64,000 bases of DNA from Prevotella sp. (GTDB taxonomy: Bacteria; Bacteroidota; Bacteroidia; Bacteroidales; Bacteroidaceae): positions 62,001-126,000 of the forward strand of contig JAFZVV010000010.1 of assembly GCA_017617615.1 (NCBI GenBank), read 5' to 3'. Shown here one piece after another: positions 40,775-48,868 of the stretch. Each line of letters starts with the position of its first letter. Within the stretch, counting starts at the first letter, position 1. Made by a program: the position numbers and the translations under genes. The notes beneath the pieces are model-generated. The model worked only from the letters and a program-made list of their open reading frames with translations, was not told where the DNA came from and ran no database searches.

Positions 40775-43300
40775 ATGGAAGAGAACAACAATGCAACATC
40801 GAATGAGATCTTACGGGAACAAAACGAAGAAAGGTCATTCTTCAATTTCCGTTCACTTTTTGAGACATTCATTCTTAACTGGCAGTGGTTCGCCCTCTCG
40901 CTGATTATCCTGCTTGGCATTACCGCCATCTACCTGAGGTACACGACACCACGTTATGCCTCCCAGGCGAAGATGCTGATCAAGGACGAGGATAACCGCG
41001 GACGCAGCAACTCGATTCTCAACATGACCAACCTTGGTATGATGTCGAACTCCGAGGGTCTGGACAATGAGATGGAGATCATCTCCTCACATATTCTTGC
41101 TACCGACGTGGTGAGAGACCTGAAATTGTATACATCATACATCATGAAGGGCCGTGTAAAGAACGCCATTCTTTACAAGAACCAGCCTGTGACCGTAGAC
41201 ATCGACGCTGCCCACCTGGAGAACCTTAACATGCCCGTGCGCCTCACGATAGAGCGCGAGAAAGGCAATTACAAGGTAAAGGGTTCCTATTATGTGCCCA
41301 ACGAGGAAGGTGGTTCATTGGGACCCTACCATATAAACAAGGTGTTCACCACTCTTCCACAGACATTGAAGACCAAGGTTGGCGACATGACCTTCGTAGC
41401 CAACGGCAACACGAGCATGGCCGATGGTAGCTTGATGATGGTGACGATACAGTCGCCGCATAATGCCGCATCCAAATACATGGGCAACTTCCGCGTGAAC
41501 CCCACGTCGAAGAGCACGAGTATCGTGAGGATGACCCTGGTCGACGAGGTTCCCCGTCGTGCCATTGACTACCTCAACCAGATGGTGATTTGCTACAACC
41601 GTCAAGCCAACGAAGACAAGAACGAAGTGGCCAACCGCACCGAAGAGTTCATCAATGCTCGTCTGGAGAAGATCAACTCCGAGCTTGGTGAGACAGAAAG
41701 CCAGTTGGAGTCGTACAAGCGCAGCCAGCACATGACTGAACTCCGCATGAACGCCACCCAGGCCATGAGCGGTGCCGGTGAGTACGACCAGCGCCTTGCC
41801 GAGGCCAATACCCAGATGCAGTTGCTCTCGAGCATCAGCGACTACATGGACCGTCCGGAAAACAAATACCAGACGTTGCCCTCGAACGTGGGTCTTAGCG
41901 ATGCCACCGCCTCGAGCCTGATCAACCGATACAACGACATCGTGCTGCAGCGCAACAAACTTCTCCGCACGGCATCCGAGGAGAGCCCCGCAGTGATTCC
42001 CCTCACCGCCCAGCTCGACGACCTCTCGGGAAGTATTCGCCGCGCAATGGCCCAGAGCCGCAAGAACCACGAAATCCAGCGCAATGCCATCTCCTCACAA
42101 TACAGCAAATACGCCTCACAAATCTCGGCCACTCCCGAACAAGAGCGCATGCTGACCCAGATCGGACGCCAGCAAGAAGTGAGGTCGGGTCTGTACCTGA
42201 TGTTGCTCCAGAAACGTGAGGAGAACTCCATCTCCCTGGCCTCTACAGCCGACAAAGGTAAGATCGTGGAGAACCCCGAAACCGCCGGACGCGTGGCACC
42301 ACAGCCTTCAGTCATCATCCCCATTGCTCTGGTCATCAGCCTCCTGCTCCCCGGACTGGTGCTGTTCCTGCTGAAGTTCTTCAGATATAAGATAGAAGGA
42401 CACGAAGACGTGGCCCGCCTCACCTCACTGCCCATCATCGCCGATGTGGCCGTGGCGAGCGAGACAGCAAAGACGAAGGCCGACATCGTGGTGCACGAGA
42501 ACAAGAACAACCAGATGGAGGAAATCTTCCGTGCCATGCGTACGAACGTGCAGTTCATGCTCCGCGAGGGACAGAAGGTCATCATGTTTACCTCCACCAC
42601 CTCGGGTGAGGGCAAGACCTTCAACTGTGCCAACCTGGCCGTGAGTTTCGCCCTCCTGGGCAAGAAGGTGGTACTGGTAGGTCTCGATATCCGTAAGCCC
42701 CGTTTGGCCGAACTGTTCGAGATCGATGACCACAAGCATGGCATTACACCACTCCTGGCTCAGGAGCAACCAAGCGAAGACGACGTGCGGTCGCAGATAC
42801 TCCCTTCGGGAGTGAACGGTAACCTCGACCTGCTCCTTGCCGGTCCTGTGCCCCCGAACCCATCTGAGTTGATTTCCCGTCCGTCGCTGGAGACCGTGAT
42901 TGCCATCCTCAAAGACAACTACGACTACGTGCTCATCGATACCGCTCCTGTGGGTCTGGTTACCGATACGCTCCAAGTAGGCCGCGTTACCGATGCCACC
43001 ATATACATGTGCCGCGCCGACTATACGCCGAAGTCGAGCTTCGACCTGGTGAACTCGCTGTCGGTCGAGAAGAAGCTGCCCAACATGGCCATCGTTATCA
43101 ACGGTATCGACATGTCGAAGAAGAAGTATGGCTATTACTACGGCTATGGCAAGTATGGCAAGTACAGCCGCTACACCAGCTATGGCAAGTATGGCAACTA
43201 TGGCTCGTCGTATGGTGGAAGCTATGGCACCTACGGCTCGTACGGCAACTACAGCAACAGCCATTACGGCAACAAGAACGATACCTCCATCAAGTTGTAA
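40775..43300 (+). CDS. Wzc/GumC-type polysaccharide tyrosine autokinase
   Basis: An 841-residue inner-membrane protein controlling exopolysaccharide chain length and export. It has a Wzz domain between two membrane helices (about 33-53 and 508-530), a long periplasmic coiled coil with a G-rich region, and a cytoplasmic BY-kinase domain: Walker A FTSTTSGEGKTFNCANLA, Walker A' VVLVGLDIRKPRL and Walker B YDYVLIDTAPVGLVTD. The last 60 residues hold 17 tyrosines in GKYGKY/GNYGSSYGG-like repeats, far more than the 5-7 of well-studied BY-kinases. It follows rfbA in one operon and is followed 11 nt later by a HAD protein. No glycosyltransferases are next to it. Confidence 0.93.
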   Translation: MEENNNATSNEILREQNEERSFFNFRSLFETFILNWQWFALSLIILLGITAIYLRYTTPRYASQAKMLIKDEDNRGRSNSILNMTNLGMMSNSEGLDNEMEIISSHILATDVVRDLKLYTSYIMKGRVKNAILYKNQPVTVDIDAAHLENLNMPVRLTIEREKGNYKVKGSYYVPNEEGGSLGPYHINKVFTTLPQTLKTKVGDMTFVANGNTSMADGSLMMVTIQSPHNAASKYMGNFRVNPTSKSTSIVRMTLVDEVPRRAIDYLNQMVICYNRQANEDKNEVANRTEEFINARLEKINSELGETESQLESYKRSQHMTELRMNATQAMSGAGEYDQRLAEANTQMQLLSSISDYMDRPENKYQTLPSNVGLSDATASSLINRYNDIVLQRNKLLRTASEESPAVIPLTAQLDDLSGSIRRAMAQSRKNHEIQRNAISSQYSKYASQISATPEQERMLTQIGRQQEVRSGLYLMLLQKREENSISLASTADKGKIVENPETAGRVAPQPSVIIPIALVISLLLPGLVLFLLKFFRYKIEGHEDVARLTSLPIIADVAVASETAKTKADIVVHENKNNQMEEIFRAMRTNVQFMLREGQKVIMFTSTTSGEGKTFNCANLAVSFALLGKKVVLVGLDIRKPRLAELFEIDDHKHGITPLLAQEQPSEDDVRSQILPSGVNGNLDLLLAGPVPPNPSELISRPSLETVIAILKDNYDYVLIDTAPVGLVTDTLQVGRVTDATIYMCRADYTPKSSFDLVNSLSVEKKLPNMAIVINGIDMSKKKYGYYYGYGKYGKYSRYTSYGKYGNYGSSYGGSYGTYGSYGNYSNSHYGNKNDTSIKL

Positions 43301-43311
43301 CCACCACAGTC

Positions 43312-43743
43312 ATGGTAATAGCAGTGGATTTTGACGGCACCATTGTGGAGCACCGCTATCCAGAGATAGGCAGGGAAATCCCGTTCGCCATCGACACGTT
43401 GAAGATGCTCATCGCCGACCGCCACAAAGTCATCTTATGGACGGTGCGCGAAGGCAAATTGCTCGACGATGCCGTGGAATGGTGCCGCGAGAGAGGCGTT
43501 GAGTTCTATGCCGTCAACAAGGACTATCCTGAGGAGAAGAAGGAATACAACAACCACTTCTCACGCAAGATCAAGGCCGAAGTATGGATTGACGACCGCA
43601 ATCTTGGTGGACTGCCCGACTGGGGCGAGATGTATACCATGATCAAGGAGCACAAGTCGTTTGAGAACATGATTGCCGAGGCGAAGAAGACCCGACTGAG
43701 TGATCACTCCGCACCGAAGCGAAAAAAATGGTGGGGGAAATAA
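43312..43743 (+). CDS. HAD-superfamily hydrolase (BT0820-like)
   Basis: A 143-residue protein starting MVIAVDFDGTIVEH, with HAD motif I at DFDGT. ILWTVREGKLLDDAVEW contains motif II, and VWIDDRNLGGLPDWGEMY supplies the acidic motif IV. No cap domain is present, so it is a minimal HAD phosphatase. It is known from Bacteroidetes as small conserved proteins of unknown substrate. It starts 11 nt after the autokinase stop, so it might dephosphorylate a sugar-phosphate or a partner of capsule synthesis; that is inference. A perfect terminator hairpin follows. Confidence 0.85.
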   Translation: MVIAVDFDGTIVEHRYPEIGREIPFAIDTLKMLIADRHKVILWTVREGKLLDDAVEWCRERGVEFYAVNKDYPEEKKEYNNHFSRKIKAEVWIDDRNLGGLPDWGEMYTMIKEHKSFENMIAEAKKTRLSDHSAPKRKKWWGK

Positions 43744-43761
43744 TCCCACATTGCAGAACCC

Positions 43762-43796
43762 GAAGGCGTGGCATACATAAAGTATGCCACGCCTTC
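43762..43796 (+). terminator. Terminator of the rfbA-autokinase-HAD operon
   Basis: GAAGGCGTGGCATAC (43762-43776) and GTATGCCACGCCTTC (43782-43796) pair perfectly (15 bp) around ATAAA, starting 18 nt after the HAD stop. The following sequence is only moderately T-rich. Confidence 0.75.
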
Positions 43797-43967
43797 TGTA
43801 TTCCATACAGCACCCTTTTGATATTTTCTTTACACAAGGACAATGATTCCCACTGTTGCCCCTACACGTATACTATTAAGATAACACCTTAAAAGAGTGC
43901 GAATTAGGAGGATGAGACATATTGAACGATTTTTTAAACCGTTTTTTTCAAAAAATCCAAAGAGAAA

Positions 43968-43999
43968 TTTTCTTATCACGTCAAAAACTTGTATATTTG
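43968..43999 (+). promoter_or_regulatory. Promoter of the HU gene
   Basis: TTTT at 43968-43971, 20-nt spacer, TATATTTG at 43992-43999 (perfect -7 box). The ATG at 44055 follows a leader of about 50 nt. The rest of 43797-43967 shows nothing recognisable. Confidence 0.65.
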
Positions 44000-44054
44000 C
44001 ATCCCTAAATGAAGACAAAGTAAAAATATATAACAACATTTAATTTACAAGAAA

Positions 44055-44351
44055 ATGACTAAGGCAGATATTATCAACCAAATTTCAGCCTCAACCGGCC
44101 TCGCCAAGAAAGATGTAGCTATCTCAGTAGAGTCGTTCATGGAAGTGATCAAGACCAGCCTTCTGAACAAGGAGAATGTCTATCTGAGAGGATTTGGCAG
44201 TTTCGTGGTGAAACACCGTGCTGAGAAGACCGCCCGCAACATATCCAAGAACACGACCATCGTTATTGCCGCCCACGATTTCCCAAGCTTCAAGCCGGCA
44301 AAGAGCTTTGTAGGCAAGATGAAGGGTGAGATTGTAGAGGACGAGGATTAA
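44055..44351 (+). CDS. HU-family DNA-binding protein
   Basis: A 98-residue protein starting MTKADIINQISASTGLAKKD, with the HU/IHF fold. The DNA-binding arm has the proline replaced or shifted (NISKNTTIVIAAHDFPSFKP), and the signature GFGSFVVKHR before it is the HU pattern. It bends and compacts DNA. The acidic C-terminus (GEIVEDED) is common in Bacteroidetes HU paralogues. It is followed by the 29-codon basic gene. Confidence 0.92.
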   Translation: MTKADIINQISASTGLAKKDVAISVESFMEVIKTSLLNKENVYLRGFGSFVVKHRAEKTARNISKNTTIVIAAHDFPSFKPAKSFVGKMKGEIVEDED

Positions 44352-44403
44352 TATCCAGAACGAGAATTATCATATCATCAATTCAATATCAATTCACACA
44401 CTT

Positions 44404-44493
44404 ATGCCAAACGGAAAAAAGAAAAAGGGCCACAAGATGGCTACTCACAAAAGAAAGAAAAGACTGAGAAAGAACAGACATAAGAGCAAGTAA
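44404..44493 (+). CDS. 29-residue very basic protein
   Basis: ATG 44404 to TAA 44491-44493 encodes 29 residues: MPNGKKKKGHKMATHKRKKR then LRKNRHKSK. About half are Lys, Arg or His. A near-identical small reading frame upstream of RNase G is, from recall, conserved in Bacteroidetes, and such composition suits a small ribosomal protein. Whether it is bL38, the extra protein reported from the Flavobacterium ribosome, cannot be decided here. It lies 52 nt after the HU stop, and a terminator-like hairpin (44533-44577) separates it from rng. Confidence 0.75.
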   Translation: MPNGKKKKGHKMATHKRKKRLRKNRHKSK

Positions 44494-44532
44494 GCCATTG
44501 TGCTGAACACTCCACAGCCTGTTCGGCTGAAT

Positions 44533-44577
44533 GGCGTGTCGCGGAGTCCCCTGTGGATTTTGGGGCATGCCCTTTTT
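44533..44577 (+). terminator. Terminator or attenuator before rng
   Basis: GGCGTG (44533-44538) and CCCC (44548-44551) pair with GGGG (44562-44565) and CATGCC (44566-44571), followed by C and TTTTT. An alternative pairing TCCACAG (44511-44517) with CTGTGGA (44551-44557) uses the same bases, so two structures compete. It ends 27 nt before ATG 44604; no separate rng promoter was found between. Confidence 0.5.
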
Positions 44578-44603
44578 GGTTACATCAATTAAGCTATCGA
44601 GAA

Positions 44604-46178
44604 ATGACCAGCGAAGTAGTGATTGATGTTCGTGCGAAGGAGATTTCCATAGCCCTATTGGAAGACAAGAAACTGGTAGAGTATCAGAATGAACCCCGCT
44701 CAGCATCATTTTCAGTAGGCAACATCTACATTGCGAAGGTCAAGAAACTGATGCCAGGCCTGAATGCCTGCTTTGTGGATGTTGGTTTTGAACGCGACGC
44801 TTTTCTGCATTATCTTGACTTAGGTAGCCAATTCAACTCTTACGCCAAATACCTGAAACAGGTACAAAGCGACAGGAAGAAACTTTATCCCATCACAAAA
44901 GCCACCCGTCTGCCCGACCTGAAAAAAGACGGCAGCGTAGCCACCACCCTGACAGTGGGTCAGGAGGTAATGGTGCAAATTGTAAAAGAACCTATCTCAA
45001 CGAAAGGTCCACGACTTACGGGGGAATTGAGTTTTGCAGGTAGATACCTGGTCCTCATGCCCTTCTGCGATAAAGTTTCTGTCTCTACAAAAATCAAGAG
45101 CGGTGAAGAACGTGCCCGCCTGAAGCAACTGATACAGAGCATCAAGCCCAAGAATTTCGGGGTTATCGTACGTACGGTGGCAGAAGGCAAGCGAGTGGCA
45201 GAGCTCGACACCGAGCTCAAGGTTCTTCTGCAAAGATGGGATGATGCCATCACAAAGGTTCAGCGCACCCAGTCGCGTCCTCAGCTGGTGTTTGAGGAGA
45301 CTGGCAGGGCCGTGGCCCTTCTTCGCGACTTGTTTAACCCCTCATACGAGAACATTTTCGTAAACGATGAGGAGGTTTACAACGAAGTGAAGCACTATGT
45401 CACTCTAATAGCCCCTGAAAAGGCGGGCATAGTGAAGCTCTACACAGGCAACGTGCCGATATTCGACAATTTCAACGTCACGAAACAGATCAAGTCGGGT
45501 TTTGGCAAGACAGTGAACTACAAGCACGGTGCCTATTTGATTATAGAGCATACAGAGGCCATGCATGTGGTAGACGTGAACAGCGGCAACCGTGTCCGTG
45601 GTACTAATGGCCAGGAAGCCAACGCGCTTGACGTGAACCTTGGTGCCGCCGATGAGTTGGCACGCCAGCTTCGCCTTCGCGACATGGGTGGAATCATCAT
45701 CGTCGACTTTATCGACATGAATGTGGCGGAAGACCGGCAGATGCTATACGAGCGCATGTGCAAGAACATGCAGAAAGACCGTGCCCGTCACAACATCCTG
45801 CCCTTGAGCAAATTCGGATTGATGCAGATTACGCGCCAACGTGTGCGTCCTGCCATGGATGTGAGTGTAGAGGAGACCTGTCCTACATGTTTTGGGCGCG
45901 GCAAGATCAAGTCGAGTATTCTTTTCACCGACCAGTTGGAGAGTAAGATTGACCACCTCGTCAACAAGATTGGCGTCAAGACCTTCTACTTGCACGTTCA
46001 TCCATACGTAGCTGCCTATATCAACAAGGGCATGTTGTCCTTGAAGCGGAAATGGCAATTCAAATATGGTTTTGGCGTGCATGTCATCTCTTCTCAGAAG
46101 ATGGCTTTTTTGCAATACGAGTTCTATGATGCAAAAAAGCAGTTCATCGACATGAAAGAGGAGATAGAGACGAAGTAA
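44604..46178 (+). CDS. rng: Ribonuclease G/E
   Basis: A 524-residue RNase E/G-family endoribonuclease starting MTSEVVIDVRAKEISIALLE. The N-terminal S1-like RNA-binding region (about 35-125, IYIAKVKKLMPGLNACFVDV) is followed by the RNase H-like and catalytic DNase I-like subdomains (MHVVDVNSGNRVRG; GGIIIVDFIDM), the zinc-link cysteines C-P-T-C (VEETCPTCFGRG) and the small C-terminal domain. It processes 16S rRNA and decays mRNA. It lacks the long disordered degradosome tail of RNase E. ATG 44604 is chosen over 44553, which lies in the leader hairpin. Confidence 0.94.
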   Translation: MTSEVVIDVRAKEISIALLEDKKLVEYQNEPRSASFSVGNIYIAKVKKLMPGLNACFVDVGFERDAFLHYLDLGSQFNSYAKYLKQVQSDRKKLYPITKATRLPDLKKDGSVATTLTVGQEVMVQIVKEPISTKGPRLTGELSFAGRYLVLMPFCDKVSVSTKIKSGEERARLKQLIQSIKPKNFGVIVRTVAEGKRVAELDTELKVLLQRWDDAITKVQRTQSRPQLVFEETGRAVALLRDLFNPSYENIFVNDEEVYNEVKHYVTLIAPEKAGIVKLYTGNVPIFDNFNVTKQIKSGFGKTVNYKHGAYLIIEHTEAMHVVDVNSGNRVRGTNGQEANALDVNLGAADELARQLRLRDMGGIIIVDFIDMNVAEDRQMLYERMCKNMQKDRARHNILPLSKFGLMQITRQRVRPAMDVSVEETCPTCFGRGKIKSSILFTDQLESKIDHLVNKIGVKTFYLHVHPYVAAYINKGMLSLKRKWQFKYGFGVHVISSQKMAFLQYEFYDAKKQFIDMKEEIETK

Positions 46179-46183
46179 ACATG

Positions 46184-46216
46184 AAAAAAGAGAGCCCCGA
46201 AAAGGCTCTCTTTTTT
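46184..46216. terminator. Bidirectional terminator between rng and the C10 protease
   Basis: AAAAAAGAGAGCC (46184-46196) and GGCTCTCTTTTTT (46204-46216) form a 13-bp perfect stem with A and T runs on both sides, so it can end both convergent transcripts. Its last base is part of the protease stop codon. Confidence 0.9.
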
Positions 46217-48249
46217 CATCTGACGACCAGTTTCCTTTTTCCCATGATATAGAATCCTGGCTTCAGCCGGCTGGTATCACCTTGTGCCTTGCCTACCATC
46301 CTGCCGTCGAGAGCGTAAACATCAGCCTTGGCAGGTTTGTTTACAGGTATTTCCGCTATATCGGTAGCCTCGGTATCAAACTCTATGATTCTGCTGCCAT
46401 ATTTCTTCCATCCCGCAGCTTTCTTATATGCGGTCTTGGTACCCAGGGGCACATAGAGATACCGCAAAGAGATGTCAAGGTCATCGATGGCCGAAGGGTC
46501 AATCTGCGGCGGCTGGGTGGCAAAAAGATAGGTACGCGACAAATCAAAGCACCTATTAAAGGCATAAGCCCCTATCTCCGTGACACTCTGGGGTATAGTA
46601 AGGCGCTCGTAGAGATATCGTGCGGCGAAGGCATAGGGATGTACGATGATCACACCATCAGGGATAGTCAGTCCCACCTCTTCCGACGGCAGTTGTTCAA
46701 TCATTTCCGTGAGGTTGCTAGTGAGCACCTGGTTGTTCTGTACCACGAAGTCACTCGAGTCACATGGCAAGAGTTCCACCTTGTCGAGGTTGTTGCATTC
46801 TGCGAATACACCGTCGGCATACTTGACAAGATTACGTGGCAGCCGAACGTCGATGAGGCAGCTGCATTTGTAGAACGCCTTATAAGGCATCTCGTTGTCG
46901 GCAGTGACCAATTCCTCACCGTCATCGATGAGGTAGGGATCGCCACCCGACACAATGGTCGCCTCGGAGAGGTCGAGCACGGAAAGATTCCCCCATGTGC
47001 CATGGGTGCTTTCGTCGCTTCCTGCCATCCGCCTTATCACCCTGAGGTCGGAGCCATTGATTGCTCCATTCACTTTCAGCCAAATCACGGTATCCTGCTG
47101 TTCTTGGGAGAGCATGTCGGCGAGCGTGCCGGGAACATCGACCGTCACCTCAACCATTTCAGTGGCCAGTTTCTGCGTATCCACCCTAAGCAACATATCC
47201 TGATAGTACGTGAAATCATAAATCCCCCAGAAGACTTTGAGGGAGGCAAGGTCGAAATAACCGTCTTCCGAACCGCCCCATCCCCAGTTGATATAGACCT
47301 TGCCACTCTGGTTATATCCGTGAAGCACGAACTCGTGCCCCATATACGTCTCGTCGGAACCGCCGTATACGATGGCCTTGTTACTGCTGAGCATGCGGAA
47401 AATCATGTCCATCCACTCTTCCTCAGTATAGTCGGCGCGGTTCACCGTCATGGCATAGGGATAACCCAAATGATTCCTTGCCCCATGTGCCAATGCCTCG
47501 TTATAGGAGCCTGTTCCTGACGATTCATACTGTGCCTTCATCGACAATCCCACATGATACATCAACTTTGCCACTGCCGTTTTCTGGGCCTTGGTCGCCC
47601 CCATGTAATAGTTGTCGAGCATCCTTGCATAGTCATACTCCACGCCCTCGATATTTTCTTCGTATTTCATGCCGTCGAAGTCACCGAAGGGAACATAGGT
47701 GTATACCATACCACTGCCTTGCAACGGCCATTCGTTGTGTTTGATCACCTGGGCCATAGCCGTTGCCACGCATCCCGTGGGACATCCGTCAGGGCACAGG
47801 TTGTTGTAAGGACTGTCCTGGTCCCACTCTGTATTCACAAATGGCTTGACGAAGGCGGGATATTTGTCGGTATCTGGCATGATGAGTTTCAGGGGCTGGT
47901 TTCTTTTCACACCCGTGACCCGCCTCATGGCTTCCAGCCACCAACGGAAATTTTCGTTGTCGGTATCAGGGTTGTATCTCTTCTCCGAGCATCCCAGCAC
48001 TTCGGGATACATGTCGTCAGTGGCCATGACGACGAACCCACCGTCTTCGTAACCGAAGACAGCTACCGTCTGCCTGTCGTCGAGCAACTTCACACTTTTC
48101 TTGGCCTTTGCCATGACACTTCCCACTTCCGTAGAAGCCAGTTCTTGCTGTGCCACGTGCATCATTGCTTGCATAGACCGTGGTTTCGCCATTGCTCCCA
48201 TTGTCACGACCGACATGAGGAACATCATCATGCATATCCTTCTTTTCAT
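46216..48249 (-). CDS. C10-family cysteine protease (streptopain/PrtT-like)
   Basis: A 677-residue secreted protease starting MKRRICMMMFLMSVVTMGAM (signal peptide). An I69-type propeptide (about 22-125) precedes the catalytic domain: Cys160 in GCPTGCVATAMAQ and His305 in TYMGHEFVLHGY, then VYINWGWGGSEDGYFDL. After about residue 360 come a surface domain and LRR_5/BspA-like repeats (YKCSCLIDVRLPRNLVKYAD and AFAARYLYERLTIPQSVTEI). The C-terminal residues ALDGRMVGKAQGDTSRLKPG, then FYIMGKRKLVVR, match the tail style of the amylase at 18254. It may damage host proteins or supply peptides. It lies 16 nt downstream of the AlaX-like gene. Confidence 0.9.
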   Translation of the reverse strand: MKRRICMMMFLMSVVTMGAMAKPRSMQAMMHVAQQELASTEVGSVMAKAKKSVKLLDDRQTVAVFGYEDGGFVVMATDDMYPEVLGCSEKRYNPDTDNENFRWWLEAMRRVTGVKRNQPLKLIMPDTDKYPAFVKPFVNTEWDQDSPYNNLCPDGCPTGCVATAMAQVIKHNEWPLQGSGMVYTYVPFGDFDGMKYEENIEGVEYDYARMLDNYYMGATKAQKTAVAKLMYHVGLSMKAQYESSGTGSYNEALAHGARNHLGYPYAMTVNRADYTEEEWMDMIFRMLSSNKAIVYGGSDETYMGHEFVLHGYNQSGKVYINWGWGGSEDGYFDLASLKVFWGIYDFTYYQDMLLRVDTQKLATEMVEVTVDVPGTLADMLSQEQQDTVIWLKVNGAINGSDLRVIRRMAGSDESTHGTWGNLSVLDLSEATIVSGGDPYLIDDGEELVTADNEMPYKAFYKCSCLIDVRLPRNLVKYADGVFAECNNLDKVELLPCDSSDFVVQNNQVLTSNLTEMIEQLPSEEVGLTIPDGVIIVHPYAFAARYLYERLTIPQSVTEIGAYAFNRCFDLSRTYLFATQPPQIDPSAIDDLDISLRYLYVPLGTKTAYKKAAGWKKYGSRIIEFDTEATDIAEIPVNKPAKADVYALDGRMVGKAQGDTSRLKPGFYIMGKRKLVVR

Positions 48250-48265
48250 AGTCGTAGATTTCCTG

Positions 48266-48745
48266 TTATCTGCTTACTACCTTGAACCTCACGCGGAAGG
48301 TTTTTTCATGCTCGTCCCAGTTGGTGCCCAGGAGTTCGAATTTCCCGATTTGTGCCGTCGAACGCACGTGTTTTCCTATACAAGGACACACGTCGTAGTC
48401 ACCGATACGCACCAACCGTATGGTATCGGAAGCATCGTCGGGAAGCCGGTCGAGACTTACGCCATCGGGCAGGTCGTCACGGTCGGCATACTCATATGTC
48501 ACCATGAGGTCATCTTCGATGAGTTGGTTCATCCGCTGTTCGATTTCCTTCTCCTGTTTACGGTCAGGTTTGCGTTCAAGCACGAACGTCATCTTGCTTT
48601 TCTTCCTTTCGATATGGGCCACGACAGCCCTCTCACACCCAAACATCCTGATCATCGTCTGGTTGAGCAGATGTTCCGCGGTGTGCGCAGGCGGGAAAGA
48701 CACTTCCCTTTCTTCTGGAACGTCAAAATTATTCTTTGCAGCCAT
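48266..48745 (-). CDS. AlaX-like tRNA-editing domain protein
   Basis: A 159-residue stand-alone editing domain starting MAAKNNFDVPEEREVSFPPA. The zinc motif is HTAEH (21-25) and CIGKH near residue 125, the H-x3-H plus C-x3-H pattern of the second additional domain shared by AlaRS and ThrRS. Free-standing forms hydrolyse mischarged tRNA, usually Ser-tRNA-Ala. The exact substrate is not decided. The longer start at 48766 overlaps the -7 box. It heads an operon with the C10 protease, 16 nt away. Confidence 0.85.
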   Translation of the reverse strand: MAAKNNFDVPEEREVSFPPAHTAEHLLNQTMIRMFGCERAVVAHIERKKSKMTFVLERKPDRKQEKEIEQRMNQLIEDDLMVTYEYADRDDLPDGVSLDRLPDDASDTIRLVRIGDYDVCPCIGKHVRSTAQIGKFELLGTNWDEHEKTFRVRFKVVSR

Positions 48746-48763
48746 ACATTTTTTATTCGACCG

Positions 48764-48794
48764 CAAAGATAGTATTTAGATGGCGAATAGCAAA
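48764..48794 (-). promoter_or_regulatory. Promoter of the AlaX-like/C10 protease operon
   Basis: Minus strand: TTTG at 48794-48791, 19-nt spacer, TATCTTTG at 48771-48764: a full consensus match. Confidence 0.8.
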
Positions 48795-48868
48795 ATAAAA
48801 ACCAATGTTTTTGGTCTTGCCATTCCGAACGCTGCGATTTCAACACATCGTGTAGATTTGCTCGAAGA

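Noticed and set aside
43009..43311. A 100-codon N-terminal extension of the HAD protein, and a second frame at 43128-43334
   Set aside because: Both are out-of-frame reads of the repetitive Tyr/Gly tail of the autokinase; DFDGT of the HAD fold lies right after ATG 43312.
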